Shown here one piece after another: positions 6,791 through 14,460 of a stretch of DNA of 19,063 bases. A model generated the notes under the pieces. It was given only the letters and a program-made list of their open reading frames with translations, was not told the origin of the DNA and made no database searches. This DNA comes from Desulfatitalea sp. (GTDB taxonomy: Bacteria; Desulfobacterota; Desulfobacteria; Desulfobacterales; Desulfosarcinaceae): the NCBI GenBank assembly GCA_013041835.1, contig JABDRH010000457.1:1-19063 (forward strand). Direction: 5' to 3'. The stretch's first letter is position 1. Each line of letters opens with the position of its first letter. A program made the position numbers and the translations under genes.

Positions 6791-8338
6791 ATGAACCTTG
6801 AGGCCCCGATTTTGGTAACGGGCGCCACCGGATACGTCGGCGGTCGACTTGTGCCGCGCCTGCTGGAAAGAGGATACCGGGGCCGGGCCATGGGTCGCTC
6901 ATTGGAAAAACTGGCCTGCCGAACCTGGGCGACCCATGAGCGTGTCGAGTTAGTAACCGGCGATGTCTTGGTGCTGGCACAACTGGTAGAGGCTGCACAA
7001 GGTTGCCGCGCGGCCGTTTACTTGGTCCATGCCATGATCGCCCGGCAAGACAGGTACGCGGAAGCCGATCGCCATGCGGCCCGGAACATGCGCACGGCTG
7101 CCGATCGGGCCGGTTTAGAACAGATCATCTACCTGGGCGGTTTGGGCGACGCGAACCACCCCAAATTGACCCGTCACTTGGCTTCCAGGCACGAAGTGGG
7201 TGATATTCTACAGTCTAGCGCGGTTCCGGCCACGATTCTGCGGGCAGCCATGATACTGGGCTCGGGGAGTGCATCGTTTGAAATCCTGCGCTATTTGGTC
7301 GAGTACCTGCCGGTCATGATCACACCACGCTGGGTGCACACGCCAACCCAGCCGATTGCCATCGAAAATGTATTGGCATACTTGATCGGCTGCCTTGAAA
7401 ACGAAGCGACACGGGGCGGCACCTTCGACATCGGCGGACCGGATGTGTTGACCTACAAGGATCTGATTCATCTCTATGCACAAGAAGCCGGGCTTTCCGA
7501 TCGCATCATCGTGCCCGTACCCCTGCTGACGCCCAAACTGAGCGCTCGGTGGATTCACCTGGTGACACCGGTACCGGCCGCCATTGCCTTGCCCCTGACC
7601 GAAGGATTGCGCCTGCCAACCACCTGCAAGGATTTTCGTATCCGCCAAATGGTGGCAGTCAACTTGATCGATTGCAAAAAAGCCATTCATATCGCGCTGG
7701 ATCGTATATTATCACACCAGGTGGAAAGCTGTTGGAAAGATGCGGGCGCGCTTCGTCCTCCGGAGTGGGCAGCGTGCGGTGACGCCGAATACGCCGGCGG
7801 CACCATTCTGAAGTGTGCCTACCGCATACGACTCGATGGGCCGCCGGAGAACATTTGGCCGCACTTGGCCGGCATCGGGGGCGAAAGAGGATATTACTTC
7901 GGCAATGCGCTTTGGCGGCTGCGGGGGACGCTCGACCGCTGGATGGGTGGCGTGGGCCTGCGCCGTGGACGCCGCCACCCCATGGTATTACAGGTGGGCG
8001 ATGCGCTTGATTTCTGGCGCGTGGTGTCCATGGTGCCCTTTCGACGCCTGTCATTGATGGCGGAGATGAAGATGCCCGGCGAGGCCCTGCTCGATCTGCA
8101 ACTCTTGCCTCTGGAAAACCGGAGAACCGAACTGCGAATGATATCACGCTTTCTTCCCCGTGGCCTTGGCGGCCGAATCTATTGGTACGTGCTTTATCCT
8201 TTTCATGTATGGCTTTTTAGGGGAATGCTGCGAGCCATTGCCGCACAGACGGGCAGTCGGAACAATGTCATGCCCAGCCGGTTCGACCCCCATGACGGTC
8301 AAGCATGCGCCTTGCCGCCGATAGACACGGATTCATAA
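6791..8338 (+). CDS. NAD(P)-binding SDR-like protein fused to DUF2867 domain
   Basis: 515 residues, ATG 6791 with AAGGA a few bases upstream. The N-terminal half is an atypical SDR/NmrA-like Rossmann domain: glycine-rich GATGYVGG (11-18), then GDV, YLVHAM and YLGGLGD strands. The usual Tyr-x3-Lys pair is not seen in the expected place (the sequence there reads HLASRHEVGDIL), so it may not be a classical dehydrogenase. The C-terminal part (about 335-490), with IRLDGPPENIWPHLAGIGGERGYY, LWRLRGTLDRWMGG and VGDALDFWRV, is a DUF2867 domain of the START/SRPBCC-like kind. Fusions of this order are widely found in bacteria and are probably cytoplasmic; function unknown. No sign of an operon with the next gene (gap 111 bp). 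Confidence 0.82.
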   Translation: MNLEAPILVTGATGYVGGRLVPRLLERGYRGRAMGRSLEKLACRTWATHERVELVTGDVLVLAQLVEAAQGCRAAVYLVHAMIARQDRYAEADRHAARNMRTAADRAGLEQIIYLGGLGDANHPKLTRHLASRHEVGDILQSSAVPATILRAAMILGSGSASFEILRYLVEYLPVMITPRWVHTPTQPIAIENVLAYLIGCLENEATRGGTFDIGGPDVLTYKDLIHLYAQEAGLSDRIIVPVPLLTPKLSARWIHLVTPVPAAIALPLTEGLRLPTTCKDFRIRQMVAVNLIDCKKAIHIALDRILSHQVESCWKDAGALRPPEWAACGDAEYAGGTILKCAYRIRLDGPPENIWPHLAGIGGERGYYFGNALWRLRGTLDRWMGGVGLRRGRRHPMVLQVGDALDFWRVVSMVPFRRLSLMAEMKMPGEALLDLQLLPLENRRTELRMISRFLPRGLGGRIYWYVLYPFHVWLFRGMLRAIAAQTGSRNNVMPSRFDPHDGQACALPPIDTDS

Positions 8339-8449
8339 AAAACCGGATGACCACTCGCAATGCCATTCAGGGTTGCAAATCACCAAAAACGCATCACCTT
8401 AACAGCAACCCTATTTTCATCGCACTCCCAATGCAGAAAGGAAAAACCC

Positions 8450-8812
8450 ATGGCACTTAACGCATACTTTGAAAATGCCAAAGGCATAGGCGTACTGGCC
8501 ACTGCGGATGGTGAAGGACACGTCAATACGGCGATTTACAGCCGTCCTCATATAATGGATGACGGCACCCTGGCGTTTATCATGAACGATCGGCTGAGCC
8601 ACTACAACCTGCAGTCCAATCCCAAGGCGTGCTTCCTGTTCAAAGAGGGGCAGGATGGGTATCGGGGCAAGCGGCTCTACCTGACCAAGATTCGCGAAGA
8701 GCGGGACAGTGATCTGCTCCAGCAGCTCAAACGACGCAGCTATCCACCCAAACGCGAAACTCATGAGCCAAAGTATCTTGTATTCTTTAAACTGGATAAG
8801 GAACTGCCTTGA
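8450..8812 (+). CDS. PNPOx-like split-barrel family protein
   Basis: 120 residues. ATG 8450 is preferred over an upstream in-frame start at 8360, because AAAGGAA (8437-8443) sits just upstream and the residues before 8450 do not look coding. The pattern GIGVLATADGEGHVNTAIYSRP, then LAFIMNDRLSHYNLQSNPKACFLF and YRGKRLYLTKI fits the small pyridoxamine-phosphate-oxidase-like fold, which binds FMN, heme or F420. The true cofactor cannot be told. The protein is short and cytoplasmic. It is the second PNPOx-like gene in the window but is only distantly similar to the one ending at 4346. It probably forms a single transcription unit. Confidence 0.78.
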   Translation: MALNAYFENAKGIGVLATADGEGHVNTAIYSRPHIMDDGTLAFIMNDRLSHYNLQSNPKACFLFKEGQDGYRGKRLYLTKIREERDSDLLQQLKRRSYPPKRETHEPKYLVFFKLDKELP

Positions 8813-8861
8813 TCGGCACCGGTGAAAAATAGCGCGCGCAGGGTGGAAACCCTCACACGGT

Positions 8862-8890
8862 TTGCCCACGATAGGTATTGCTGCTATATT
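8862..8890 (+). promoter_or_regulatory. Promoter for the DUF523/DUF1722 gene (TTGCCC-17-TATATT, extended -10)
   Basis: TTGCCC (8862-8867) and TATATT (8885-8890) are separated by 17 bp, and TG at 8882-8883 makes an extended -10. The expected start is near 8897, about 34 nt before ATG 8931. Just upstream are short hairpins: AGGGT (8840-8844)/ACCCT (8849-8853), enclosed by ACCGGTGA (8818-8825)/TCAC-a-CGGT (8853-8861). Confidence 0.5.
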
Positions 8891-8930
8891 CAAGGCTTTC
8901 ATGATGCGGGCATAGGCGTATGGAGGCATG

Positions 8931-9881
8931 ATGACGGCAAAGATCAAACTGGGCATCAGCAGTTGCTTGCTGGGCCGGAAGGTACGCTATGATGGCGGCC
9001 ACAAGTTGGATCGGTTTATCCGTGACACATTGGGTCAGTACGTTCATTTCGTGCCCGTGTGCCCCGAAGTGGAGAGCGGCCTGCCGATTCCCAGGGAGAG
9101 CATGCGCCTGGTGGGCGATCCGCAACATCCGCGCCTGCTGACCACCCGCACGGCGATCGACCATACCGAACGCATGAAACGCTGGGCGAAAAAGCGTCTG
9201 GATGCGCTCGCACAAGAGTCGCTGTGCGGCTTTATCTTTAAAAGCAAATCTCCCAGCAGCGGCATGCTGCGGGTCAACGTCTACAATGACAAAGGAATGC
9301 CTCAAAAAACCGGAAGCGGCATTTTTGCAAAAGCCTTCATGGAACGTTTTCCGGGAATCCCCGTACAGGAGGAGGGGCGACTGCATGATCCTAAACTGCG
9401 TGAAAATTTTATCGAACAACTATTTGCCATGCAGCGCTGGCGCGCCCTGCTCGCGCAAGACAAACAGATAGGGCCGCTGGTAGGGTTCCACACCCGAGAA
9501 AAACTATTGCTCATGTCCCATAGTCCCAAACACTATTCCCATTTGGGAAAATTGGTGGCCAATGGGAAGCGGCATTGCCCTCACGACCTTTACGATGCAT
9601 ATGGAAAAAGCTATGTGGCGGCATTGCGCCTGAAAACCACCACCGCCAAGAACAGCAATGTGCTGCAACATATTCTGGGGTACTTTAAAAAGCAGCTCAG
9701 CGCCGATGAAAAACAAGAGATGCTCGATATCATAGAGGCTTACCGCACCGGCAGCGTCCCTTTGATCGTGCCGATCACCCTTGCCAATCACTACGTGCGA
9801 AAGTATGGACAAGATTATCTGGCCCAACAAAGCTACCTCAACCCGCACCCCATTGCCCTGCAGCTACGCAACCATGTATAG
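8931..9881 (+). CDS. DUF523 (TudS-like) - DUF1722 two-domain protein
   Basis: 316 residues. GGAGG (8922-8926) gives better spacing to ATG 8931 than to ATG 8928. The N-terminal domain (about 4-150) is DUF523: LGISSCLLGRKVRYDGGHK (Cys12), VPVCPEV (Cys44), KSKSPSSGM. DUF523 alone is the thiouracil desulfidase TudS, an iron-sulfur enzyme with three cysteine ligands. Here the third position is Ser (SPSSG instead of SPSCG), and a Cys99 lies 11 residues earlier. The C-terminal domain (about 195-310, HTREKLLLMSHSPKHYSHLGKLVA) is DUF1722, as in YbgA. This fusion is common and often sits near photolyase genes; none is here. A role in thiolated nucleobase metabolism or repair is inference. Confidence 0.85.
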   Translation: MTAKIKLGISSCLLGRKVRYDGGHKLDRFIRDTLGQYVHFVPVCPEVESGLPIPRESMRLVGDPQHPRLLTTRTAIDHTERMKRWAKKRLDALAQESLCGFIFKSKSPSSGMLRVNVYNDKGMPQKTGSGIFAKAFMERFPGIPVQEEGRLHDPKLRENFIEQLFAMQRWRALLAQDKQIGPLVGFHTREKLLLMSHSPKHYSHLGKLVANGKRHCPHDLYDAYGKSYVAALRLKTTTAKNSNVLQHILGYFKKQLSADEKQEMLDIIEAYRTGSVPLIVPITLANHYVRKYGQDYLAQQSYLNPHPIALQLRNHV

Positions 9882-9946
9882 TCATCGCGAAACAGGGTGG
9901 AAAGATCCATCCGATCCATTCAACCTTATCGAAGAGAGGGAGCCTG

Positions 9947-12691
9947 ATGAATTCACAAGAGTTCCGAAAAAGCCTAGCCATCGACGGCCGAACGTATTTC
10001 TATTACGACATTCAAGCGCTTGAAACCCAGAATATCGCATCCATCAAACGCTTGCCCTATTCCATTCGGATATTGGTTGAAAACCTGCTGCGCAAATTGG
10101 ACGGCCGCGTCGTGCGCGAAACGGACCTGCTCAATATTGCCAAATGGCAAAAACGCTATGATGCACCGGTGGAGATCCCCCACCATCCGGCCCGGGTGCT
10201 GATGCAGGATTTTACGGGTGTGCCGGCTGTGGTGGATTTGGCGGCCATGCGCGATGCGGTAAAGGATTTGGGAGCAGATGCGGCCACGATCAATCCCCTG
10301 GTGCCCGTTGAGCTGGTGGTGGACCACTCCGTGCAAGTAGATTTCTTCGGCGCCTCCGGCGCGCTGGAGAAAAATGTCGCCAAGGAGTACGAACGCAACG
10401 CCGAGCGGTATCAATTGCTGAAATGGGCCCAGAAGAGTTTCGATAATGTCAAGGTGGTACCTCCCAACTCGGGCATTTGCCACCAAGTGAACCTGGAGCA
10501 CCTCGGACGCGTGGTCATCGCCGATGAAACCGCGGATGGCACCATCGCGTATCCCGATACGCTGGTGGGCACCGATTCTCATACCACCATGATCAACGGC
10601 ATCGGTGTCATGGGCTGGGGCGTGGGCGGCATCGAGGCTGAAGCGGTGATGTTGGGCCAGCCTTACTACATGTCCATCCCCGAAGTAATCGGCGTCAAGC
10701 TGACCGGCGTGCTCAAAGCGGGTGTCACGGCCACCGATCTGGTGCTGAAAGTGACCGAGGTGCTTCGTGAAAAGGGTGTCGTGGAAAAATTCGTCGAGTT
10801 CTTCGGCCCGGGTTTGAAGCATTTATCGGTCACCGACCGCGCCACCATTGCCAATATGTCTCCGGAATACGGAGCCACCATGGGCTTTTTTCCGGTGGAC
10901 GAGAAGACCTTGGCGTACTTGCGCATGACCAACCGGCAGACGCAGGCGCAGTTGACCGAGGCCGTCACCAAGGCCATGGGACTGTTTTACACCGATACCA
11001 CCGCGCCGGAGTATACCGAGGTGGTGGAGATCCCACTGGATGAAGTAGTGCCCTCCCTGGCCGGTCCGGCACGTCCACAAGATCGGATCGCCCTGTCCGA
11101 TATGAAAGGCGCTTTTGCCAAAATCATAGACTGCGCATATGACCGCGATGCTGAAATGTCAGCCATTTCCACCTTTCATGACGCATCCGGCGATGTTACC
11201 CGTCGCGCCTTGAAATGCAAGCCCCTGGCGCAAAAAGAGCTGGATATCGTTTTGAATCAGCAACCGGCCAGGATCGGGGACGGCCATGTGGTCATCGCGG
11301 CCATCACTTCGTGCACCAACACCTCCAATCCCCATGTGCTCATGGGGGCCGGTTTGCTGGCCAAAGCCGCCGTGGAGCGCGGGTTAAAGGTGCCCCCCAT
11401 TGTCAAGACCTCCCTGGCGCCGGGATCCAGAGTCGTCACCGACTACCTCCGGGACGCCGGTCTGCAGCCCTACTTGGAGGCTTTAGGCTTTCATCTCACC
11501 GCTTTCGGCTGCACCACCTGCATCGGAAACAGCGGCCCGCTGAATCCGGCCATCGAGAAAACGATTATCGATCACAATCTCAATGTCGCGGCCGTGCTGT
11601 CGGGCAACCGCAACTTCGAGGCACGCATTCACCAGCATATCAAATCCAACTTTCTGGCATCGCCGATGCTGGTGGTGGCCTATGCCTTGGCCGGCCGCGT
11701 GGATGTCGACCTGACCATCGAGCCCATCGGTTGTGATCCCAACGGCGAACCGGTCTATCTTGAAGCGTTGTGGCCGTCCCATGCCGCCATTGATGAACTG
11801 GTGGCCGCGCATGTGCAACAGGCGCTCTACGCCCGGGAGTATGGACGCATTTTCGATGGCGATCAGTTCTGGAAAGCCCTGGATGTCCCTGAAAGTACTA
11901 CCTTTTCATGGGACGACGCCTCCACCTATATTAAAAAGCCACCCTATTTCGACGGTTTTAAATTAAAGACCGCCGCTGCGGAGAAGATCGAAAACGCGCG
12001 CGCACTTCTTGTTTTGGGAGATTCCGTCACCACGGACCACATCTCTCCGGCCGGCGCCATTGCGGAAACCTATCCTGCCGGACGACATCTGATCGAAAAC
12101 GGTGTTGAAAAGAAAGATTTCAACTCCTACGGCTCCCGGCGCGGCAACCACGAGGTGATGATGCGCGGCACTTTTGCCAATGTGCGCATCAAAAATAAAA
12201 TGGTATCCCCCAAAGAGGGAGGCCTCACCCTCAAATTCCCCCAAGGCGATGAGATGTTCAACTACGATGCCGCCATGCAGTACCAACAAGAGGGGACGGC
12301 GCTGGTCGTGTTGGGCGGCAAGGAATACGGCACCGGATCATCGAGGGATTGGGCGGCCAAAGGGACCAACCTGCTGGGCGTCAAAGCGGTCCTGGCCGAA
12401 TCCTTTGAACGTATACACCGCAACAACCTAGTCGGCATGGGCGTGCTGCCCCTGGTCTTCAAAGCGGGAGAAAATAGTGAAAGCCTGGGGCTGGACGGCA
12501 GTGAAACTTTCTTCATCGAGGAAACGGCGGATATGACGCCGCGCAAAACAGTAAGCGTGCGCGCCGTCAAAACCGACGGCACGCAGATCACCTTTGAAGC
12601 CATTGCACGCCTCGACACCGAAGTGGATGTCACCTATTTTGCGCATGGCGGCATATTGCCCTACGTGTTGCGCCGGCTGATGGCAAAATGA
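9947..12691 (+). CDS. acnA: Aconitate hydratase A
   Basis: 914 residues, ATG 9947 preceded by GAGGGAG. This is the AcnA/IRP-type aconitase that interconverts citrate and isocitrate in the TCA cycle or its reductive and related routes. The three [4Fe-4S] ligand cysteines are in place: ITSCTNTSNP (Cys456) and FGCTTCIGNSG (Cys522, Cys525). The N-terminal segment IKRLPYSIRILVENLLRKLDG and HSVQVDFFG are characteristic, as are GTDSHTTMINGIGVMGWGVGGIEAE and the swivel domain with GDSVTTDHISPAGAI and GKEYGTGSSRDWAAKG. The length is that of the family, with no disruption. It is 65 bp from the DUF523 gene with no clear promoter between, so read-through is possible. AcnA enzymes may also act as iron-responsive RNA-binding proteins. 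Confidence 0.97.
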   Translation: MNSQEFRKSLAIDGRTYFYYDIQALETQNIASIKRLPYSIRILVENLLRKLDGRVVRETDLLNIAKWQKRYDAPVEIPHHPARVLMQDFTGVPAVVDLAAMRDAVKDLGADAATINPLVPVELVVDHSVQVDFFGASGALEKNVAKEYERNAERYQLLKWAQKSFDNVKVVPPNSGICHQVNLEHLGRVVIADETADGTIAYPDTLVGTDSHTTMINGIGVMGWGVGGIEAEAVMLGQPYYMSIPEVIGVKLTGVLKAGVTATDLVLKVTEVLREKGVVEKFVEFFGPGLKHLSVTDRATIANMSPEYGATMGFFPVDEKTLAYLRMTNRQTQAQLTEAVTKAMGLFYTDTTAPEYTEVVEIPLDEVVPSLAGPARPQDRIALSDMKGAFAKIIDCAYDRDAEMSAISTFHDASGDVTRRALKCKPLAQKELDIVLNQQPARIGDGHVVIAAITSCTNTSNPHVLMGAGLLAKAAVERGLKVPPIVKTSLAPGSRVVTDYLRDAGLQPYLEALGFHLTAFGCTTCIGNSGPLNPAIEKTIIDHNLNVAAVLSGNRNFEARIHQHIKSNFLASPMLVVAYALAGRVDVDLTIEPIGCDPNGEPVYLEALWPSHAAIDELVAAHVQQALYAREYGRIFDGDQFWKALDVPESTTFSWDDASTYIKKPPYFDGFKLKTAAAEKIENARALLVLGDSVTTDHISPAGAIAETYPAGRHLIENGVEKKDFNSYGSRRGNHEVMMRGTFANVRIKNKMVSPKEGGLTLKFPQGDEMFNYDAAMQYQQEGTALVVLGGKEYGTGSSRDWAAKGTNLLGVKAVLAESFERIHRNNLVGMGVLPLVFKAGENSESLGLDGSETFFIEETADMTPRKTVSVRAVKTDGTQITFEAIARLDTEVDVTYFAHGGILPYVLRRLMAK

Positions 12692-12726
12692 TGTCACATC
12701 CCCAATGATGGAACATGGGGGGACGA

Positions 12727-12754
12727 GCCGGCCTCACTTTCTTCCCAGGCCGGC
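12727..12754 (+). terminator. GC-rich dyad after acnA, weak terminator candidate
   Basis: GCCGGCCT (12727-12734) and AGGCCGGC (12747-12754) form an 8-bp perfect stem with a 12-nt loop, 36 bp after the acnA stop. The next bases are CATAAAAGG, with no T run, so a canonical intrinsic terminator is not shown; it may only stall or be a protein-binding dyad. Confidence 0.35.
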
Positions 12755-13216
12755 CATAAAAGGACTTTAATCCACACCGGTGGAGCCGAAAACTCCCATG
12801 TGCCTCGGCCGGTCTCCCTCCCCTCCCATCATAATGGGTTGCGTCATTACCTGGTGAAAAGTGCAGAAGAGAAGAATCTCTTTCCTGGATGCGGAATTTT
12901 TGGCTTTCAATATTGCGGGAGCCGTTCGCCGACCTTGCACGGGCTGACTCAACGACAAAGACGGCAGCGCCGTCCAGCGCAGCCCCACTATGACAGACGG
13001 CTCCGCATCGACCACAGCCTGCAGCAAAACCTCCTGTGCCCGCGAGTTGAGCTCGCACCATTAAGGACGCTATTGCGGTTGTTTTCTTCCTTCGGATACC
13101 TTTCTGATACGACCATGGTTTCAAAAAGCGGCCCGAACATCGGACCTTGTATCGTTGTCTCACTGCCATGAAGTCATCGAAGAAATGTGATCGACGGCCG
13201 GTGCTGTGGCGGGCCC
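12755..13216. other. Gene-poor stretch between acnA and the envelope operon
   Basis: No intact gene is convincing in this stretch. Open frames of 86 to 179 codons exist on both strands but lack ribosome binding sites, recognisable motifs and normal composition. On the minus strand the region may hold decayed coding sequence (see the fragment at 13070-13152). A frame reading ELNSRAQEVLLQAVVDAEPSVIVG (in part) around 12990-13060 looks somewhat protein-like but was not recognised. Confidence 0.5.
13070..13152 (-). pseudogene. Possible remnant of an AAA/DUF4143 ATPase (C-terminal domain piece)
   Basis: On the minus strand the frame IQGPMFGPLFETMVVSE (13152 down to about 13102) resembles the start of the DUF4143 domain of bacterial AAA_14-type ATPases, where a 'G.lFET.VvsE' motif is typical. 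The frame is closed by TGA at about 13180 upstream and loses similarity soon after. No Walker motifs are found nearby. If the reading is right, the gene has been almost wholly lost. The evidence is one short motif, so confidence is low. Confidence 0.3.
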
Positions 13217-13525
13217 TTATATCCCTGAGTGGTTACGGTGATGCGTGATGTCCAAATAGAGGTTGTACGAGGATACGGCCGCTGGAAATAGGTGGGCCAG
13301 AACACCGACGGAATCACTTTTGCCGAACACGAAATACAACAGGCACAAAATGCTGCCGCACAGGCTCAACATCCAGAACAAACGGGGGACAACCGGCCGG
13401 TTGGCCTTGCGAGAGGCCACCATTTGAACCAGCCACCGGGAACCGAACATGAGCACGCCGGTATAACCGACAATTTTCCAAAACGTTACCTGAATACCCA
13501 GAAGAAGAAAAAGCGTCTCGTTCAA
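13217..13525 (-). CDS. LAB_N (lipid A disaccharide synthase N-terminal-like) membrane protein
   Basis: 102 residues from TTG 13525. It matches the LAB_N domain: WKIVGYTGVLMFGSRWLVQ, ASRKANRPVVPRLFWMLSLCGSILCLLYFVFGKSDSVGVLAHLFP, then YNLYLD. Three membrane segments are expected in the inner membrane. The start is unusual: no ATG is available, the frame stays open upstream to a TGA through the codons for VKDIGPTT, and the nearest AAGGA is about 16 nt from the TTG. LAB_N proteins are often encoded with a DPM1-like GT2 and a PMT-type glycosyltransferase, exactly as here. They are thought to help polyprenyl-phosphate sugar handling or lipid A modification; the role is not settled. It is the last gene of the group. 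Confidence 0.85.
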   Translation of the reverse strand: MNETLFLLLGIQVTFWKIVGYTGVLMFGSRWLVQMVASRKANRPVVPRLFWMLSLCGSILCLLYFVFGKSDSVGVLAHLFPAAVSSYNLYLDITHHRNHSGI

Positions 13526-13625
13526 TGTTGTAGGCCCGATATCCTTAACCGTAAAAAATCATTCAGTAACAGAGGAAAGCCATCACTTAAACCGTCAAAA
13601 GGAACCGCCAAAGGCTATTCGGCAT

Positions 13626-14444
13626 TTATTCGGGCAGACATGAAGGAACCAAAGTGGCGGCGCGATCATATTCATTTCCACCCTCACGCCCGGCAGACGG
13701 CTGATCTTCGGCCTTGCTCACACCAGTCGCTGCGATGGTGTATTCAAACCCGCGTTTGCGCAGCCACAGAACACCGAAACAGTCGATGATGCCCACCCAC
13801 AAACGATCGAAGATTGCGTACTTACTCTGCCCGCGTGTCCGTGGCCGGTGATTCACCGGCATCTCCGTCACCTTGTATCCCCTCATGCTGACCAACGTGG
13901 GTAAAAACCGATGCAGTCCCTTGAACTGTGGTAAATGCTGCACGCAATCCCGATGGAACGCCCGGGTGGCGCAGCCCGAGTCCCTTACGGTCCGGCCGGT
14001 CATCAAGGCGCGGTAAGCATTGGCCACCTTGGAGGACAGTTTGCGCACGGCGTTGTCCTGGCGCCGCTGTCGGTATCCGTTGACCATGTCGGCCCGGCCA
14101 TCGGAGATCACGGCGACAAGCTTGGGCAGGTCGGCGGGATCATTCTGGCCGTCGCCATCCATGGTGGCGATGATGGTCCCCCTTGCGGCACAAAATCCAG
14201 CGTATACCGCGGCGCTTTGACCATGGTTGCGGTCAAATGAAATAAACCGGTGACGGCTGTCCGCCAAGGCGAGCCGCTTGAGCAGGTCCAAAGTGCCGTC
14301 GCCGGAACCGTCATCGACCCAGATGATCTCCCACCGGCGCGGTAAATCGTAAAAGGCCTCGACAAGCTCATCGGCCAAAGGCAAGATGTTCCGGGCCTCG
14401 TCTTTAACGGGTATGATCACAGACACCCATATCGGTACGTCCAT
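13626..14444 (-). CDS. GT2 glycosyltransferase, polyprenyl-phosphate sugar synthase type (DPM1/ArnC-like)
   Basis: 272 residues from ATG 14444, with AAGGAC about 10 nt upstream. The GT2 (GT-A) fold is shown by VSVIIPVKDEARNI, DDGSGDGT (D44, D45) and the metal-binding DGDGQNDP (D96-). Later come GYRQRRQDNAVRKLSSKVAN and the conserved RTRGQSKY tail motif. There are no C-terminal membrane helices, so the protein resembles soluble or peripheral DPM1-type enzymes rather than ArnC. It would transfer a sugar from an NDP donor to undecaprenyl phosphate at the cytoplasmic face; which sugar is unknown. The gene is 16 bp behind the ArnT-like gene, so the two are in one operon. The last ~40 residues are not recognised. 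Confidence 0.88.
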   Translation of the reverse strand: MDVPIWVSVIIPVKDEARNILPLADELVEAFYDLPRRWEIIWVDDGSGDGTLDLLKRLALADSRHRFISFDRNHGQSAAVYAGFCAARGTIIATMDGDGQNDPADLPKLVAVISDGRADMVNGYRQRRQDNAVRKLSSKVANAYRALMTGRTVRDSGCATRAFHRDCVQHLPQFKGLHRFLPTLVSMRGYKVTEMPVNHRPRTRGQSKYAIFDRLWVGIIDCFGVLWLRKRGFEYTIAATGVSKAEDQPSAGREGGNEYDRAATLVPSCLPE

Positions 14445-14460
14445 CACTGATAGCGTCCTT

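Noticed and set aside
7659..8147. 162-codon antisense frame in the SDR-DUF2867 gene
   Set aside because: Shadow of the coding strand; no independent signals.
9974..10822. Long antisense frame (282 codons) within acnA
   Set aside because: It is the mirror of a strongly coding GC-rich gene, with no motif or ribosome binding site; shadow frame.
12630..13169. 179-codon minus-strand frame across the acnA 3' end and the gap
   Set aside because: Composition is Arg/Ala/Gly-rich, there is no recognisable domain, and it runs into the acnA C-terminus. Not reported as a gene.
13292..13789. 165-codon plus-strand frame opposite LAB_N and GT2
   Set aside because: It lies opposite well-supported genes and has low-complexity composition.
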